Of a DNA stretch of 64,000 nucleotides, positions 24,535-33,087 are shown in pieces (positions within the stretch are counted from its first letter, which is position 1; the number at the start of each line of letters is the position of its first letter). The stretch is from contig NZ_JACHFK010000007.1 in the NCBI RefSeq assembly GCF_014201805.1, positions 62,001 through 126,000 of the forward strand. Reading direction: 5' to 3'. Source of the DNA: Deinococcus metalli (lineage in GTDB: Bacteria; Deinococcota; Deinococci; Deinococcales; Deinococcaceae). Position numbers and translations under genes: made by a program. The notes under the pieces were generated by a model. The model saw only the letters and a program-made list of their open reading frames with translations. It did no database searches and was not told the DNA's origin.

Positions 24535-24627
24535 GGGCCCTGCGGCGCGATCACGGCCCGGTCACCGGCCGCCGGTAAGCTGGCGGGGACGGTGACGGCC
24601 CCCACCCGCCCCGATTCCGGGAGGCGT

Positions 24628-26673
24628 ATGTACCAGCCACAGGACTTGCAGAGAATCGTCGAACAGCGCCTCGAGCACACGCGCGCGCAGCGGCAGCGGT
24701 CGCGCGCGGAGATCGGGGCCGGCCGCCCGGACCTCGCGGAGGACGATGCCGGTCGCCGGGCGCGGTTCGAGACGCACATGAGCGGCGCCGCCCCCGTGGA
24801 CGCCGAGAAGGTCTGGGCCGAGGCGGACTTCGTGGACGCCGTGTTCCTCACCGTGGGCGCGCGGGCCGCCGGGCCGGTGGCGCGCCTCGTGACCGACGCG
24901 GGACGCACGCCGCTGGGCACGGGCTTTCTGGTCACTCCGCGCGTGCTGATCACGAATAATCACGTGCTGGAGGACGTCGCCGCCGCCGGGGACGCGTGGG
25001 CACAGTTCAACTACGAGCTGGGCGAGGACGCCATTCCGCGCACGCCCGACGTGTACGCCCTGCGCCCCGATCTGTTCTTCCACGCGGTCAGCTGGGAGGG
25101 TCTGGACTTCACGCTGGTCGCGGTGGGCGACCGTCTGAGCGGCACGGGGTCGCTGGCCGCGCAGGGCTCCTGCCCGCTGAGTGACCGGCCCGACAAGCAC
25201 GCCAAGGGCGCCACCGTGAACATCGTCCAGCACCCCGGCGGGGACTTCAAGAAGGTCGTGCTGCGCGGCAACCGGATCGTGGCGCGCACCGACATGGTGC
25301 TGCACTACGAGGCCGACACCGAGGGCGGCTCCAGCGGCTCACCGGTCTTCAACGACGCGTGGGAGGTCGTCGCCCTGCACCACTGGGGCTCGCCGCACCT
25401 GGGCACCACCGGCCCCGACGGCACGCCCCTGGGCACCCAGGTGAACGAGGGCGTGCGGATCAGCGCCATCGTGGAGGCCCTGCGCGCCGCCCTCCCGACG
25501 CTGCCGGCCGCGGCCCGTCCGTACCTGGAGGAGGTGCTGGCCGCCCCGCCCCTGCCGCGACCGCAGCCGGGCACAGCTGGACTGCCCGTGCTGGGCACCG
25601 CCGAGCGCAGCGCACCCACGCAGCGCAGTGCGCCGGCGCCGGCGACCGTGGAAGCGCACCTGAGCGTGCCGCTGGAGATCACGGTGCGGCTGGGCACGCC
25701 GGGACGTGTGGCCGTGAGTCCAGGCGGGAGCACGACCCTCCCGGCCCCGGCAGAGCGGGTGCGGATCGACCGGGACTACGCCAACCGGCGCGGCTTCGAT
25801 CCCGCCTTCCTGCCCGGCGTGACGCTGTCCGTGGCGGACATCGTGGCGCCGGTGCGGGAGCAGGTCGCGCCGCTGCGGTCCGGCGACAGTCGGGGAGAGC
25901 TGAAGTACCAGCATTTCAGCATCGTGATGAACGCCGCGCGGCGCCTGGCCATCCTGACCGCCACGAACATCGACGGCAGCACGTACATTCCCATCGACCG
26001 GGGCACCGGGCAGCCCAGCGCGGACGCCGAGGGCGACACGTGGTTCGAGGACACCCGCATCGACCCGGCCCTGACCGTCACGCAGCCCTTTTACTCGGCG
26101 AACAGCCGCACCTTCGACCGCGGGCACCTGACGCGCCGCAGCGATCCCACGTGGGGCACGCCCGAGCGGGCCGCGCGGGCGAACGCGGACACCTTCCACT
26201 TCACGAACTGCTCGCCGCAGCACTGGCTGTTCAACGAGTCCGTCACGTACTGGCAGGGCGTGGAGCGCCACTATCTGGAATTCGGCGCGACCCTCGACCG
26301 CTCGCGCCTGAGCGTGCTCCAGGGTCCTGTGTTTGCCCCGGACGATCCCGTGTACACCGACACCGCCGGCCGCGAGCTGCGCGTGCCCCTCCAGTTCTGG
26401 AAGCTCGTGCTGCGCGTCCAGAACGGCGCGCTGCAGGTCACCGCGTTCCTGGTGTCGCAGCGTGACCTGCTGGGCCTGCCCCGGCGACCGGTCTCGCCCG
26501 GGGGCGACGGCGCCGCGCCCGACGTCACGACCTACCTCACCACCGTCCTGCACCTTCAGGACCTCACCGGCCTGGATTTCCGCGCGCTCGCCGCGTACGA
26601 CACCGCCGCCCCGCCCACCGATGCCGAGGGCACCCCCCTGCGGGCCATCACGTCCTGGGCAGATGTGCCCTGA
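24628..26673 (+). CDS. Trypsin-like serine protease fused to DNA/RNA non-specific endonuclease
   Basis: 681-residue two-domain effector. Residues about 30-60 are a charged, probably helical, N-terminal segment. Residues 75-290 form a chymotrypsin-fold protease with an intact triad: H112 in TNNHVL, D160 in GLDFTL, S236 in GGSSGSPVF. A Pro/Ala-rich linker runs about 290-350. Residues about 420-660 form a NucA/EndoG-type nuclease with the DRGH motif (D497-H500), the metal-binding N527 in TNCSPQ, and E546 in WQGVE. There is no signal peptide or membrane segment, so both activities would be cytoplasmic. ATG 24628 is preceded by GGGAGG; a GTG 36 bases upstream has no site. Neighbours give no clear partner or immunity gene. 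Confidence 0.88.
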   Translation: MYQPQDLQRIVEQRLEHTRAQRQRSRAEIGAGRPDLAEDDAGRRARFETHMSGAAPVDAEKVWAEADFVDAVFLTVGARAAGPVARLVTDAGRTPLGTGFLVTPRVLITNNHVLEDVAAAGDAWAQFNYELGEDAIPRTPDVYALRPDLFFHAVSWEGLDFTLVAVGDRLSGTGSLAAQGSCPLSDRPDKHAKGATVNIVQHPGGDFKKVVLRGNRIVARTDMVLHYEADTEGGSSGSPVFNDAWEVVALHHWGSPHLGTTGPDGTPLGTQVNEGVRISAIVEALRAALPTLPAAARPYLEEVLAAPPLPRPQPGTAGLPVLGTAERSAPTQRSAPAPATVEAHLSVPLEITVRLGTPGRVAVSPGGSTTLPAPAERVRIDRDYANRRGFDPAFLPGVTLSVADIVAPVREQVAPLRSGDSRGELKYQHFSIVMNAARRLAILTATNIDGSTYIPIDRGTGQPSADAEGDTWFEDTRIDPALTVTQPFYSANSRTFDRGHLTRRSDPTWGTPERAARANADTFHFTNCSPQHWLFNESVTYWQGVERHYLEFGATLDRSRLSVLQGPVFAPDDPVYTDTAGRELRVPLQFWKLVLRVQNGALQVTAFLVSQRDLLGLPRRPVSPGGDGAAPDVTTYLTTVLHLQDLTGLDFRALAAYDTAAPPTDAEGTPLRAITSWADVP

Positions 26674-26797
26674 CCGGCGCGCCCGGACGGGTTCGCTTGA
26701 CCGTGTTCCACATTGACCTCTCTGTCAGAAACTCGGTGAATACTGGGGGCAGCACCCGCGCCAGACTTCGGCCCGCCGCGCGGTTCCAGGTGACCCC

Positions 26798-28234
26798 ATG
26801 ACCGTAGCAACCCCCACTCCCCCCACCACGCTGCCCCGCATCATCCAGGGGGGCATGGGCGTGGCCATCTCCGGCTGGGAACTCGCCCGCGCCGTGTCCA
26901 GCATGGGCGAACTCGGCGTGATCTCCGCCACCGGCATCGACAACCTCCTCGTGCGCCGCCTGCAGGACGGCGACCCCGGCGGCCACGTCCGCGCCGCCCT
27001 CGCCGCCTACCCCGATCAGGACCGCGCCCAGAAGGCCGTTGCCGACTACTACCTGGAAGGCGGGCGCGCCCCCGGCCAGAGCTACAAGCGCGTGCCGCTG
27101 CCCAGCCTGAAAAACCACCGCGTCGCGTGGGAACTCGCCGTCATGGGCGGCTTCGTCGAGGTCTGGCTGGCCAAGCAGGGCCACGCCAATCCCGTCGGCG
27201 CGAACCTGCTGACCAAACTCCAGATGCATACCCTGCCCGCCCTGTACGGCTGCCTGCTCGCCGGGGTGGACACCGTCATCATGGGCGCCGGCATCCCGCG
27301 CGACATTCCCGGCGTGCTCGACGCCTTCGCGCAGGGCAAGCCCGCCTCGATCCGCCTGGACATCAAGGGCGACTCGACCGGCGACCCGGTGCTGCTCACC
27401 TTCGACCCGGCCGACTACGGCTTCGCTGGGCGCACCCTCACGCGCCCCCGCTTCTATCCCATCGTCACGTCTCACGTGCTGGCCAGCGTGCTCGCCAAGA
27501 AGGCGACCGGCAGTATCGAGGGCTTCATCATCGAGGCGCCCACCGCCGGCGGCCACAACGCCCCGCCACGCGGCACCGTCACCTACGACGAGACCGGCCA
27601 GCCCATCTACGGCGAACGCGACCTCGCCGACCTCGCGGAGATGCGCAAGATCGGCCTGCCCTTCTGGCTCGCGGGCGGTGCCGGCTCGCCCGACGCCCTG
27701 CGCAACGCCCTTGCCGAGGGCGCCGCCGGCATCCAGGTCGGCACCCTGTTCGCGTACTGCAAGGAATCCGGCTTCCAGGACGACCTCCGCACCCAGGTGC
27801 AGGAACGTGCCCAGACGCAGCGCCTTCAGGTGTACACCGATCCCCTGGCGTCGCCCACCGGCTTCCCCTTCAAGGTCGTCACGCTGCCGGACACCCTCTC
27901 CAACGAGGAGCTGTACGTGGCCCGCCCGCGCATCTGCGACATCGGCTACCTGCGCGAGGCGTACCGCGACGAGGTCGGCAAGGTCGGCCTGCGCTGCCCC
28001 GCCGAACCCGTGGACGCCTTCCTGAGTAAGGACGGCAAGCTGGAAGACACGGTGGGCCGCAAATGCCTGTGCAACGCGCTGATGGCCGACGCCGGGCACG
28101 CCCAGATCCAGAAGGGCGGCTATGAGGAACTGCCCCTCCTGACCAGCGGGGACGGCGTGAGCGCGCTCACCGACTGGCCGGTGGGGTACACGGCGGCGGA
28201 TGTGGTGACGTATCTGCGGGGTGGGCTGGCTTAG
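26798..28234 (+). CDS. Nitronate monooxygenase-like FMN protein
   Basis: 478-residue TIM-barrel flavoprotein of the 2-nitropropane dioxygenase/nitronate monooxygenase family, longer than the usual 320-350 residues. It shows RIIQGGMGVAISGWELARAVS at the N-terminus, VDTVIMGAGIP, IEGFIIEAPTAGGHN with the family's AGGH pattern, and FWLAGGAGSPDALRNALAEGAAGIQVGTLF for FMN phosphate binding. The C-terminal 110 residues include RKCLCNALMADAGHAQ, found in long members. The true substrate may not be a nitronate; PfaD-like enoyl reductases share the fold. AGGTGA precedes ATG 26798. A dispersed repeat follows the gene. Confidence 0.85.
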   Translation: MTVATPTPPTTLPRIIQGGMGVAISGWELARAVSSMGELGVISATGIDNLLVRRLQDGDPGGHVRAALAAYPDQDRAQKAVADYYLEGGRAPGQSYKRVPLPSLKNHRVAWELAVMGGFVEVWLAKQGHANPVGANLLTKLQMHTLPALYGCLLAGVDTVIMGAGIPRDIPGVLDAFAQGKPASIRLDIKGDSTGDPVLLTFDPADYGFAGRTLTRPRFYPIVTSHVLASVLAKKATGSIEGFIIEAPTAGGHNAPPRGTVTYDETGQPIYGERDLADLAEMRKIGLPFWLAGGAGSPDALRNALAEGAAGIQVGTLFAYCKESGFQDDLRTQVQERAQTQRLQVYTDPLASPTGFPFKVVTLPDTLSNEELYVARPRICDIGYLREAYRDEVGKVGLRCPAEPVDAFLSKDGKLEDTVGRKCLCNALMADAGHAQIQKGGYEELPLLTSGDGVSALTDWPVGYTAADVVTYLRGGLA

Positions 28235-28268
28235 CTGGAGTGGGAGGTCTGCGCCTGCGGTGGGCTTC

Positions 28269-28466
28269 CCCACCCCCCAGCCCCTCCCCCAAAGGGGCAG
28301 GGAGAGCAGCGCTGCGCTGGGCAGGTGGTCGCTACGTCATTCGGGCTGGCCTTATCTAAAGTCCCGTTGGCGTGGGGCCGCGTCCGTGCCTCGTGCGTTC
28401 ACGCCGTCACTGCCCGCGCGCTTCGCGCACGATGGCTTTCGGTCAGGCGCAGGGTGGGATGCTTCG
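28269..28466. repeat. Dispersed repeat, short copy
   Basis: This non-coding stretch matches 51369-51658 in several blocks: CCACCCCCCAGCCCC at the start, GAGCAGCGCTG, CGGGCTGGCC, TGGCGTGGGG, CGCCCGCGCGCTTCGCGC and GGTCAGGCGCAGGGTGGGA near the end. This copy is about 90 bases shorter, lacking two internal segments. It lies between a convergent gene pair. Confidence 0.75.
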
Positions 28467-28501
28467 TCTTTTTGCCCCTGGGACGGGAGAGATAGCCCCG
28501 T

Positions 28502-29065
28502 TCACCGCATCGTCAGCTGGGCCACCGCCGCCTGCAGGTTCGCCCGCGCCTGCGGCTCCAGATCGCTGAATTCCGGCGTGGTGTAGATGCGTTCGCGGTT
28601 CAGGAAGTGGCGGAGCACCTGCGCGCGGCCCTCGCGGTAGGCGTCATCCGGAACGTGGGCGTACTCCTTGCGGATCGCGCGGTCATAAGCGCCAAAGGCC
28701 TCGCGCGCCGCCCCGAGAATGCTCAAATCTGCGTCCACGAACAGGGCCTCGGCGCGGGTGGCCGGGGGCGAGGTATGGCGGGTGGCGAGGATTAGCGCCC
28801 GCACGTCCCGGCGCAGGGCATCAGCGGCACCCTGCGCGGCAAGCCACCCGTCGAATTCGTCGGCGCTGCGCTCCTCGTTGTCGCTGGCGCGCGGATCGTA
28901 GATCAGGTCGTGGCCCCACGCCGCGAGCGCCATGGCGGGCGTGAGGACGCCGCGTGCGTCCAGCGCGTCGATGACGGCCTGGATGTGCGCGGCGGTGTGG
29001 TAGTGCCGGTGGGCTTCGGCGTAGCGGGGTCGGGCAAACGCCTCGGCGTCCGCCAGCGGAGTCAT
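28502..29065 (-). CDS. HD-domain metal-dependent phosphohydrolase
   Basis: 187-residue cytoplasmic HD superfamily protein. Metal-binding residues are visible in HRHYHTAAHI, AAWGHDLIYDPRASDNEERSADE, and DADLSILG. It belongs to the group of predicted metal-dependent phosphohydrolases with a YHNxxH-type N-terminus, whose substrate is not established. Its ATG (29065) lies one base after the stop of the ROK sugar kinase gene on the same strand, so the two are co-transcribed and perhaps translationally coupled. No separate promoter is seen. Confidence 0.85.
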   Translation of the reverse strand: MTPLADAEAFARPRYAEAHRHYHTAAHIQAVIDALDARGVLTPAMALAAWGHDLIYDPRASDNEERSADEFDGWLAAQGAADALRRDVRALILATRHTSPPATRAEALFVDADLSILGAAREAFGAYDRAIRKEYAHVPDDAYREGRAQVLRHFLNRERIYTTPEFSDLEPQARANLQAAVAQLTMR

Positions 29066-29066
29066 G

Positions 29067-29975
29067 TCAGCCGTGGCGGGCGGCCAGGGCGGCGCCGATC
29101 ACGCCGGCGTCCGTGCCGAGCTGCGCGCGGCGGATGGTGACGGGCGCGAAGCCCTGCGCGTACTCGTCGGCGGCCTTCTGCACGCCCAGGAAGAAGTAGT
29201 CCCCCACGCTGGCGACGCCCCCGCCGATCACGAAGACCTCCGGGTCGATAACCTTCTGGAGGTCGGCGAGCGCCACGCCGATGTGCTTCATGGCCTGCTG
29301 CACCACGCGCCGCGCGCCGGGGTGGCCCTGCTGCGCCAGCTCGAAGGCCTCGGAGGTGCTCACGTCGCGGTTCAGGGCGTAACTGGCGTCGCGCGCGATG
29401 GCGGTGCCGCTGGCAATCGCTTCCAGCGCGCCGTCCAGGCCCGCGCCGCTGACCGGGCCGCCCGGCATGACGGTGACGTGCCCGAGTTCCCCGGCGATGC
29501 CGTGCCGGCCGCGCCAGATGCGGCCGTTCAGGACGATGCCCGCGCCGATGCCGGTGCTGACGGTCACGTACACGCTGCTCTCCGCGCCGCGCGCCGCGCC
29601 CAGGTGGGCCTCGGCCAGCGCGGCGGCCTTGGCGTCGTTCTCCAGCACGATGCGCTGCCCCAGGCGTTCGCGCAGGCCGTCCACCATGGGCACGTCGGTG
29701 AAGCCGTAGATGTTCGGCGCGAACTTCACGCGCGTGCGGTCGCTGTTCAGCGGACCGGGAATCCCGACGCCGACCAGCCGGGCGTCCGGATGGCGTTCCT
29801 GCAGGGCGCTGACCTGCGCGGCGATGGCGTCCAGTACGGCCTCCCAGCCGGTTTCCGGGGTGGGCTGGACGTGGCGGTCGTGCAGTTCGTCGCCGCGCAG
29901 GACACCGGTGGCGATCTTGGTGCCGCCGACATCGACGCCGATGCTGATGGCTTCCGGGGTGGAGGGGATGGTCAT
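29067..29975 (-). CDS. ROK-family sugar kinase (glucokinase-like)
   Basis: 302-residue cytoplasmic sugar kinase or ROK protein, phosphorylating glucose or a related hexose with ATP. The phosphate-1 motif GVDVGGTKIATGVL starts near residue 13, the catalytic region NDAKAAALAEAHLGAARG near 125, and GELGHVTVMPGGP near 170. The usual zinc-binding CGCGxxGC is replaced by SGAGLDGAL, so the structural zinc site is missing although the surrounding ExxASG pattern is kept. There is no N-terminal HTH, so it is a kinase rather than a repressor. ATG 29975 has AGGAG five bases upstream; an in-frame ATG at 30053 does not. Confidence 0.88.
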   Translation of the reverse strand: MTIPSTPEAISIGVDVGGTKIATGVLRGDELHDRHVQPTPETGWEAVLDAIAAQVSALQERHPDARLVGVGIPGPLNSDRTRVKFAPNIYGFTDVPMVDGLRERLGQRIVLENDAKAAALAEAHLGAARGAESSVYVTVSTGIGAGIVLNGRIWRGRHGIAGELGHVTVMPGGPVSGAGLDGALEAIASGTAIARDASYALNRDVSTSEAFELAQQGHPGARRVVQQAMKHIGVALADLQKVIDPEVFVIGGGVASVGDYFFLGVQKAADEYAQGFAPVTIRRAQLGTDAGVIGAALAARHG

Positions 29976-30089
29976 GGGAACTCCTGAGACAAGGGGAAAG
30001 AAGGCCGTGGGATCGCTTCCAGGCAGGGGCAGGCGCTGACTCGTCATCGGCACAATACCCCGGCGCCTGCGGCCCTGTCGCCGGCCGGA

Positions 30090-30389
30090 CTAATCTTCCG
30101 GGAAGTCGTCCGGGTCAGCGGGCAGGGCGTCCAGGCCCAGCAGCGCCAGCGCTTCCGGCAGCTGCACCTCCGGCACGTACAGGCCCACGTCGCCCATGTA
30201 GCCGCCCGTCTCGATCTCGATCACGGGGCTGCCCATCGCCCACTGGAAGGGCGTGCGCACCACGCTGACCACGCCGCCGTCCGAGAGGCTGCGCCGCCAG
30301 CCCTCCGCGAGCAGCCGGGGCAGCGTGTCCAGGCGCACCCACGGATCGCCCTGGTACAGCACGCGGTCCTCGTAGCTGGCGCGGGTCAT
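30090..30389 (-). CDS. Conserved small protein of unknown function, 99 aa
   Basis: No family recognised. The sequence is soluble, acidic at the C-terminus (ADPDDFPED), with a probable strand-rich middle (GGVVSVVRTPFQWAMGSPVIEIETGGYMGDVGLYVPE). Its ATG overlaps the stop codon of the thioesterase gene by four bases (ATGA at 30386-30389), indicating translational coupling and perhaps a linked role. Confidence 0.7.
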   Translation of the reverse strand: MTRASYEDRVLYQGDPWVRLDTLPRLLAEGWRRSLSDGGVVSVVRTPFQWAMGSPVIEIETGGYMGDVGLYVPEVQLPEALALLGLDALPADPDDFPED

Positions 30390-30829
30390 GGGCGCACCAG
30401 AACGGCATCCACCCGCGCGGCAAAATCCGGGGGCAGGACGCGCGGCGCGTGGGCCTCGTCCACGCTGACCTGCACGCTGCGCGCGAAGGCGCAGGGCACG
30501 CCGTCTGCGATGAAGCGCGACACCACCACCCAGCTCGTGCGGCCCACGCGCTCGACCAGCGACTCGATCACCACCTCCTGCCCCAGGCGCAGCTCGCCCA
30601 CGTAATCCAGTTCCAGGCGCGCCAGCACCGACAGGTCGTCCACGTCACGGATGCCCAGCGCGGCCGAGAGGTCCATGCGCGAGACCTCCAGGAACTCCGC
30701 GTAGCGCGCGTTGTTGATGTGACCCATGGCGTCCAGGTCGCTGTAGCGCAGCTGGATGGTGCAGCGCCGCGCGTCCTGCCAGTTCAGCGCCGGAATCCGT
30801 CCCGGAGCGCCCGTCGTGTCGGCCGTCAT
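30386..30829 (-). CDS. Acyl-CoA thioesterase (hot-dog fold, 4HBT family)
   Basis: 147-residue hot-dog fold thioesterase that hydrolyses acyl-CoA thioesters in the cytoplasm. The family motif is RYSDLDAMGHINNARYAEFLE, with the catalytic Asp at the LDAMGH position. Strands such as LARLELDYVGELRLGQEVVIESLVERVGRTSWVV complete the fold. ATG 30829 is supported by a minus-strand TACACT at 30836-30841, six bases away. In-frame sequence upstream lacks homology. It is the first gene of a two-gene operon. Confidence 0.9.
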   Translation of the reverse strand: MTADTTGAPGRIPALNWQDARRCTIQLRYSDLDAMGHINNARYAEFLEVSRMDLSAALGIRDVDDLSVLARLELDYVGELRLGQEVVIESLVERVGRTSWVVVSRFIADGVPCAFARSVQVSVDEAHAPRVLPPDFAARVDAVLVRP

Positions 30830-30878
30830 GGGGGCAGTGTAGTGCCCGCGCTCAGACGCCGGCGGTATGCTGCACCGG

Positions 30879-31262
30879 ATGGACGACGCGCCCGCTCCCC
30901 CCCCCGCCCGGCCGCGCGGGTCGTGGTGGCGGCAGGCCACCCGCTTGCCCGTCGCGATGATGCTCACCAGCCTGCTGGCTGCGCTGGGCATCGTGCAGCT
31001 GTCGTTCCAGCTGGGCAACACCGCGTACCGCACTGTGACGTGGTCGCGCGAGACGAAGGACACCCGGGCCCGTATCGCCCTGCTGGAACGCGACCTGCAG
31101 ATCCTGCGGGACGCCAAGACCGCCCTGAACGACCCGGCGTACCTGCGCGCCATGGCGCGCTGTCAGGGCTTCGTGGGCCTGAAGGAGACGGTCGTGGTGT
31201 CGCCAGACGCGCCCGCCGTGCCCGGCGAGAACTGCCAGATGGCGCCGCTGCCGCTGCCCTGA
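30879..31262 (+). CDS. Single-pass membrane protein with coiled coil, FtsB/DivIC-like
   Basis: 127 residues: a Pro-rich cytoplasmic start, one membrane helix (about 25-45, VAMMLTSLLAALGIVQLSF), then a charged helix (TKDTRARIALLERDLQILRDAKTAL) and a DPAYLRAMARCQGFVGLKETVVV segment. This layout and the last motif match septum-formation initiators (FtsB/DivIC), so a role in the divisome is plausible but unproven. Two cysteines in the C-terminal part could form a periplasmic disulfide. TATGCT (30866-30871) lies seven bases before ATG 30879, favouring that start over ATG 30867. Confidence 0.65.
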   Translation: MDDAPAPPPARPRGSWWRQATRLPVAMMLTSLLAALGIVQLSFQLGNTAYRTVTWSRETKDTRARIALLERDLQILRDAKTALNDPAYLRAMARCQGFVGLKETVVVSPDAPAVPGENCQMAPLPLP

Positions 31263-31271
31263 GCGCCGCGC

Positions 31272-31760
31272 TCAGCGGCCGTGCGGCGTGCGGTCCATCC
31301 ATGCCTCCAGCGCCGCGCGCAGCGTGTCTGGCGCCGTGACCACCACCGGCAGCCCCAGCGAGGCCACAGCGCTGGCCGCCGCGCACTCGCCCGGGTCGCC
31401 GCTTGCGGCGTCCGCACCGGTCCATGCGGGAAACTCGCCGCCCTCGGCGTAGGGCACGCCGCCCGCGTCCTCCACCATCCGCTCCGGCACCGTCACCGCC
31501 CTCCCCGACGACAGTGCCCGCTCTGCCACCACCAGGACCCCGCGCGGCCCGGTCGCCTGCACGGCGGCCAGCAGCGGCGTCACGCCGTCGTGCACGACCA
31601 GCGCCACGCGGCCCTTGCCGTCCACGCCCTCCAGGTGCGCGGCCAGGGTGCCGGCCAGGTCCGGCGGCGCCGCCACCAGCCACGTGTGCCCCCCCGGACG
31701 GCCCTCGAAACTGCCCCAGGCGCTGCCATACACGTCGGACCACGTTCGGGTGTGCTGCAT
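31272..31760 (-). CDS. Uncharacterised protein, 162 aa
   Basis: No family recognised. Soluble, Ala/Gly/Val-rich, with alternating short strands and helices ([54 protein letters not shown]) suggesting a Rossmann-like alpha/beta fold. A minus-strand TATGCT at 31767-31772, seven bases upstream, supports ATG 31760 (MQHTRTW). It is convergent with the FtsB-like gene, with a 9-base gap. Confidence 0.6.
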   Translation of the reverse strand: MQHTRTWSDVYGSAWGSFEGRPGGHTWLVAAPPDLAGTLAAHLEGVDGKGRVALVVHDGVTPLLAAVQATGPRGVLVVAERALSSGRAVTVPERMVEDAGGVPYAEGGEFPAWTGADAASGDPGECAAASAVASLGLPVVVTAPDTLRAALEAWMDRTPHGR

Positions 31761-31913
31761 TCGCACCAGCATAGAGGCCATGCGCTCAGGACGGCTCCGG
31801 GCCGACCGACCGGATGGACGACGCCGCGCTCGCAGTCCACGGCGGAGCGGGACGCCACGGCCATGGTATGGAACCACCAACCACGCCGCCGGATACGGCA
31901 GACTCAGGGAATC

Positions 31914-32384
31914 ATGGCCGCTTCCGACCCCCATCCATTGGACGCCCTGCGCGACGAGGCGCAGACGACCCTCACGCCCGATGTCCGCGCCGCCCTGGAC
32001 ACGCTGAGCGCCGAGCACGCGCAGCTCCTGACGGGCACTAGCTGGGCCGCCGGCGCCGAGGACGCCCTGAGAACCGCGATTGGCATGGAACGCAAGGCGC
32101 AGATGGAGATGCGGATCGGCCTGGGCGCCGACGCTGACGCCCTCCCCCTGCGCAAGACCACGGCCCTGGCCGACATGACCCTGCCGGACCTCCTCGCGGA
32201 AGCGCGCGAGAACCGCGTGATGACCCTGCGCGTGCTGGACCTGCTGCTGGACACCGCCACGCGCCGACCCGTGCGCGCGTGGACGCTTGGCGAGGAGGTG
32301 CCACCGGAGGTGTACATCCTGAGCCTGCGCAACCGCCTGCGCCGGCTGGGCGAGAGCGTCGCGGAGCAGCGGCTGGAGGGCTGA
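31914..32384 (+). CDS. Uncharacterised helical protein, 156 aa
   Basis: No family recognised. Mostly helical, charged and soluble, with segments such as [25 protein letters not shown] and [29 protein letters not shown] 31914 follows AGGGAA. It is divergent from the protein at 31272-31760 with about 150 bases between starts, and convergent with the VOC gene three bases beyond its stop. Confidence 0.6.
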   Translation: MAASDPHPLDALRDEAQTTLTPDVRAALDTLSAEHAQLLTGTSWAAGAEDALRTAIGMERKAQMEMRIGLGADADALPLRKTTALADMTLPDLLAEARENRVMTLRVLDLLLDTATRRPVRAWTLGEEVPPEVYILSLRNRLRRLGESVAEQRLEG

Positions 32385-32387
32385 CGC

Positions 32388-32807
32388 TCAGTTCATGAAG
32401 CGCAGCAGGTCCCCGTCGGGGTCCTGAACGAGCACCTGCCGCTGCGTGTGTGGCGTGGCGCCCTCCACAGATGTGGCGGTGCTCAGCGGCGCGAAGAGGG
32501 GATAGCCCTGCGCGAGCAGCCGCGCGTGCGGGGCGTCTATATCAGGCACCACCATCTGGAAGTTGATGCCGCGTCCATACGGCCGTTCCAGCGGCCCGGT
32601 CAGCCACGCCTTGTCGGCGTGGGCCTGCTCCAGCATCCACTGCACGCGGCCCAGGCTCAGGTACGCGAAGCCGGGCCGCGTGTCGTGCAGCGTGAAGCCG
32701 AACACGCGGGTGTACACGTCCAGGCTGTGCGGCAGGTCGCTGACCATCAGTTCGGGCACCAGCGCTGCCCACTCGGTCAAGGGGACGTGGGAGGTGGTGT
32801 CAGTCAT
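32388..32807 (-). CDS. VOC-family (glyoxalase/bleomycin-resistance fold) protein
   Basis: 139-residue protein of the vicinal oxygen chelate fold, resembling bleomycin-binding proteins. The core begins at LVPELMVSDLPHSLDVYTRVFGF and continues with FAYLSLGRVQWMLEQ, INFQMVVPDIDAPHARLLAQGYPLF and a C-terminal RQVLVQDPDGDLLRFMN. Metal positions are not fully conserved, typical of drug-binding rather than enzymatic members. Resistance to bleomycin-like drugs is a family association only. ATG 32807 begins just before the conserved domain. Confidence 0.8.
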   Translation of the reverse strand: MTDTTSHVPLTEWAALVPELMVSDLPHSLDVYTRVFGFTLHDTRPGFAYLSLGRVQWMLEQAHADKAWLTGPLERPYGRGINFQMVVPDIDAPHARLLAQGYPLFAPLSTATSVEGATPHTQRQVLVQDPDGDLLRFMN

Positions 32808-33012
32808 GCCTGCACGCGAGCGGCGCGGCCGGTCCCGGCGATGCGCGCTGTGGCCTACGCTCCGCGCCGGTGCGGTTTCGGAATCCTGACCCGTTGCCGG
32901 CCCGTGCGTCCGCCGTTGCAGCGGCTCCCGTATTTGACGCGCCAGAGGGCCTTCGCCTGCCGGATACACCGATATGGTGGGATTCGCATTCACCTCAGTA
33001 TGTACACGACGT

Positions 33013-33038
33013 CTGACAGCCGGCTGTCAGGTCCGGAC
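33013..33038. promoter_or_regulatory. Perfect 18-bp palindrome plus adjoining 8-bp palindrome upstream of HerA-like gene
   Basis: CTGACAGCCGGCTGTCAG (33013-33030) followed at once by GTCCGGAC (33031-33038), about 50 bases before the start of the ATPase gene. The pair suits an operator for a dimeric regulator; a hairpin role is the alternative. The rest of the 280-base gap (32808-33087) shows no gene. Confidence 0.5.
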
Positions 33039-33087
33039 CGCCGCGAGGTGGGTTCCGCAGCGTTTCCCAGGAGCTTTATGCTGAACC

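Noticed and set aside
26697..26744. Promoter for the nitronate monooxygenase-like gene
   Set aside because: Two TTGACC hexamers exist, but spacing to the only -10-like AATACT is 20 bases or more, so the pairing is not convincing.
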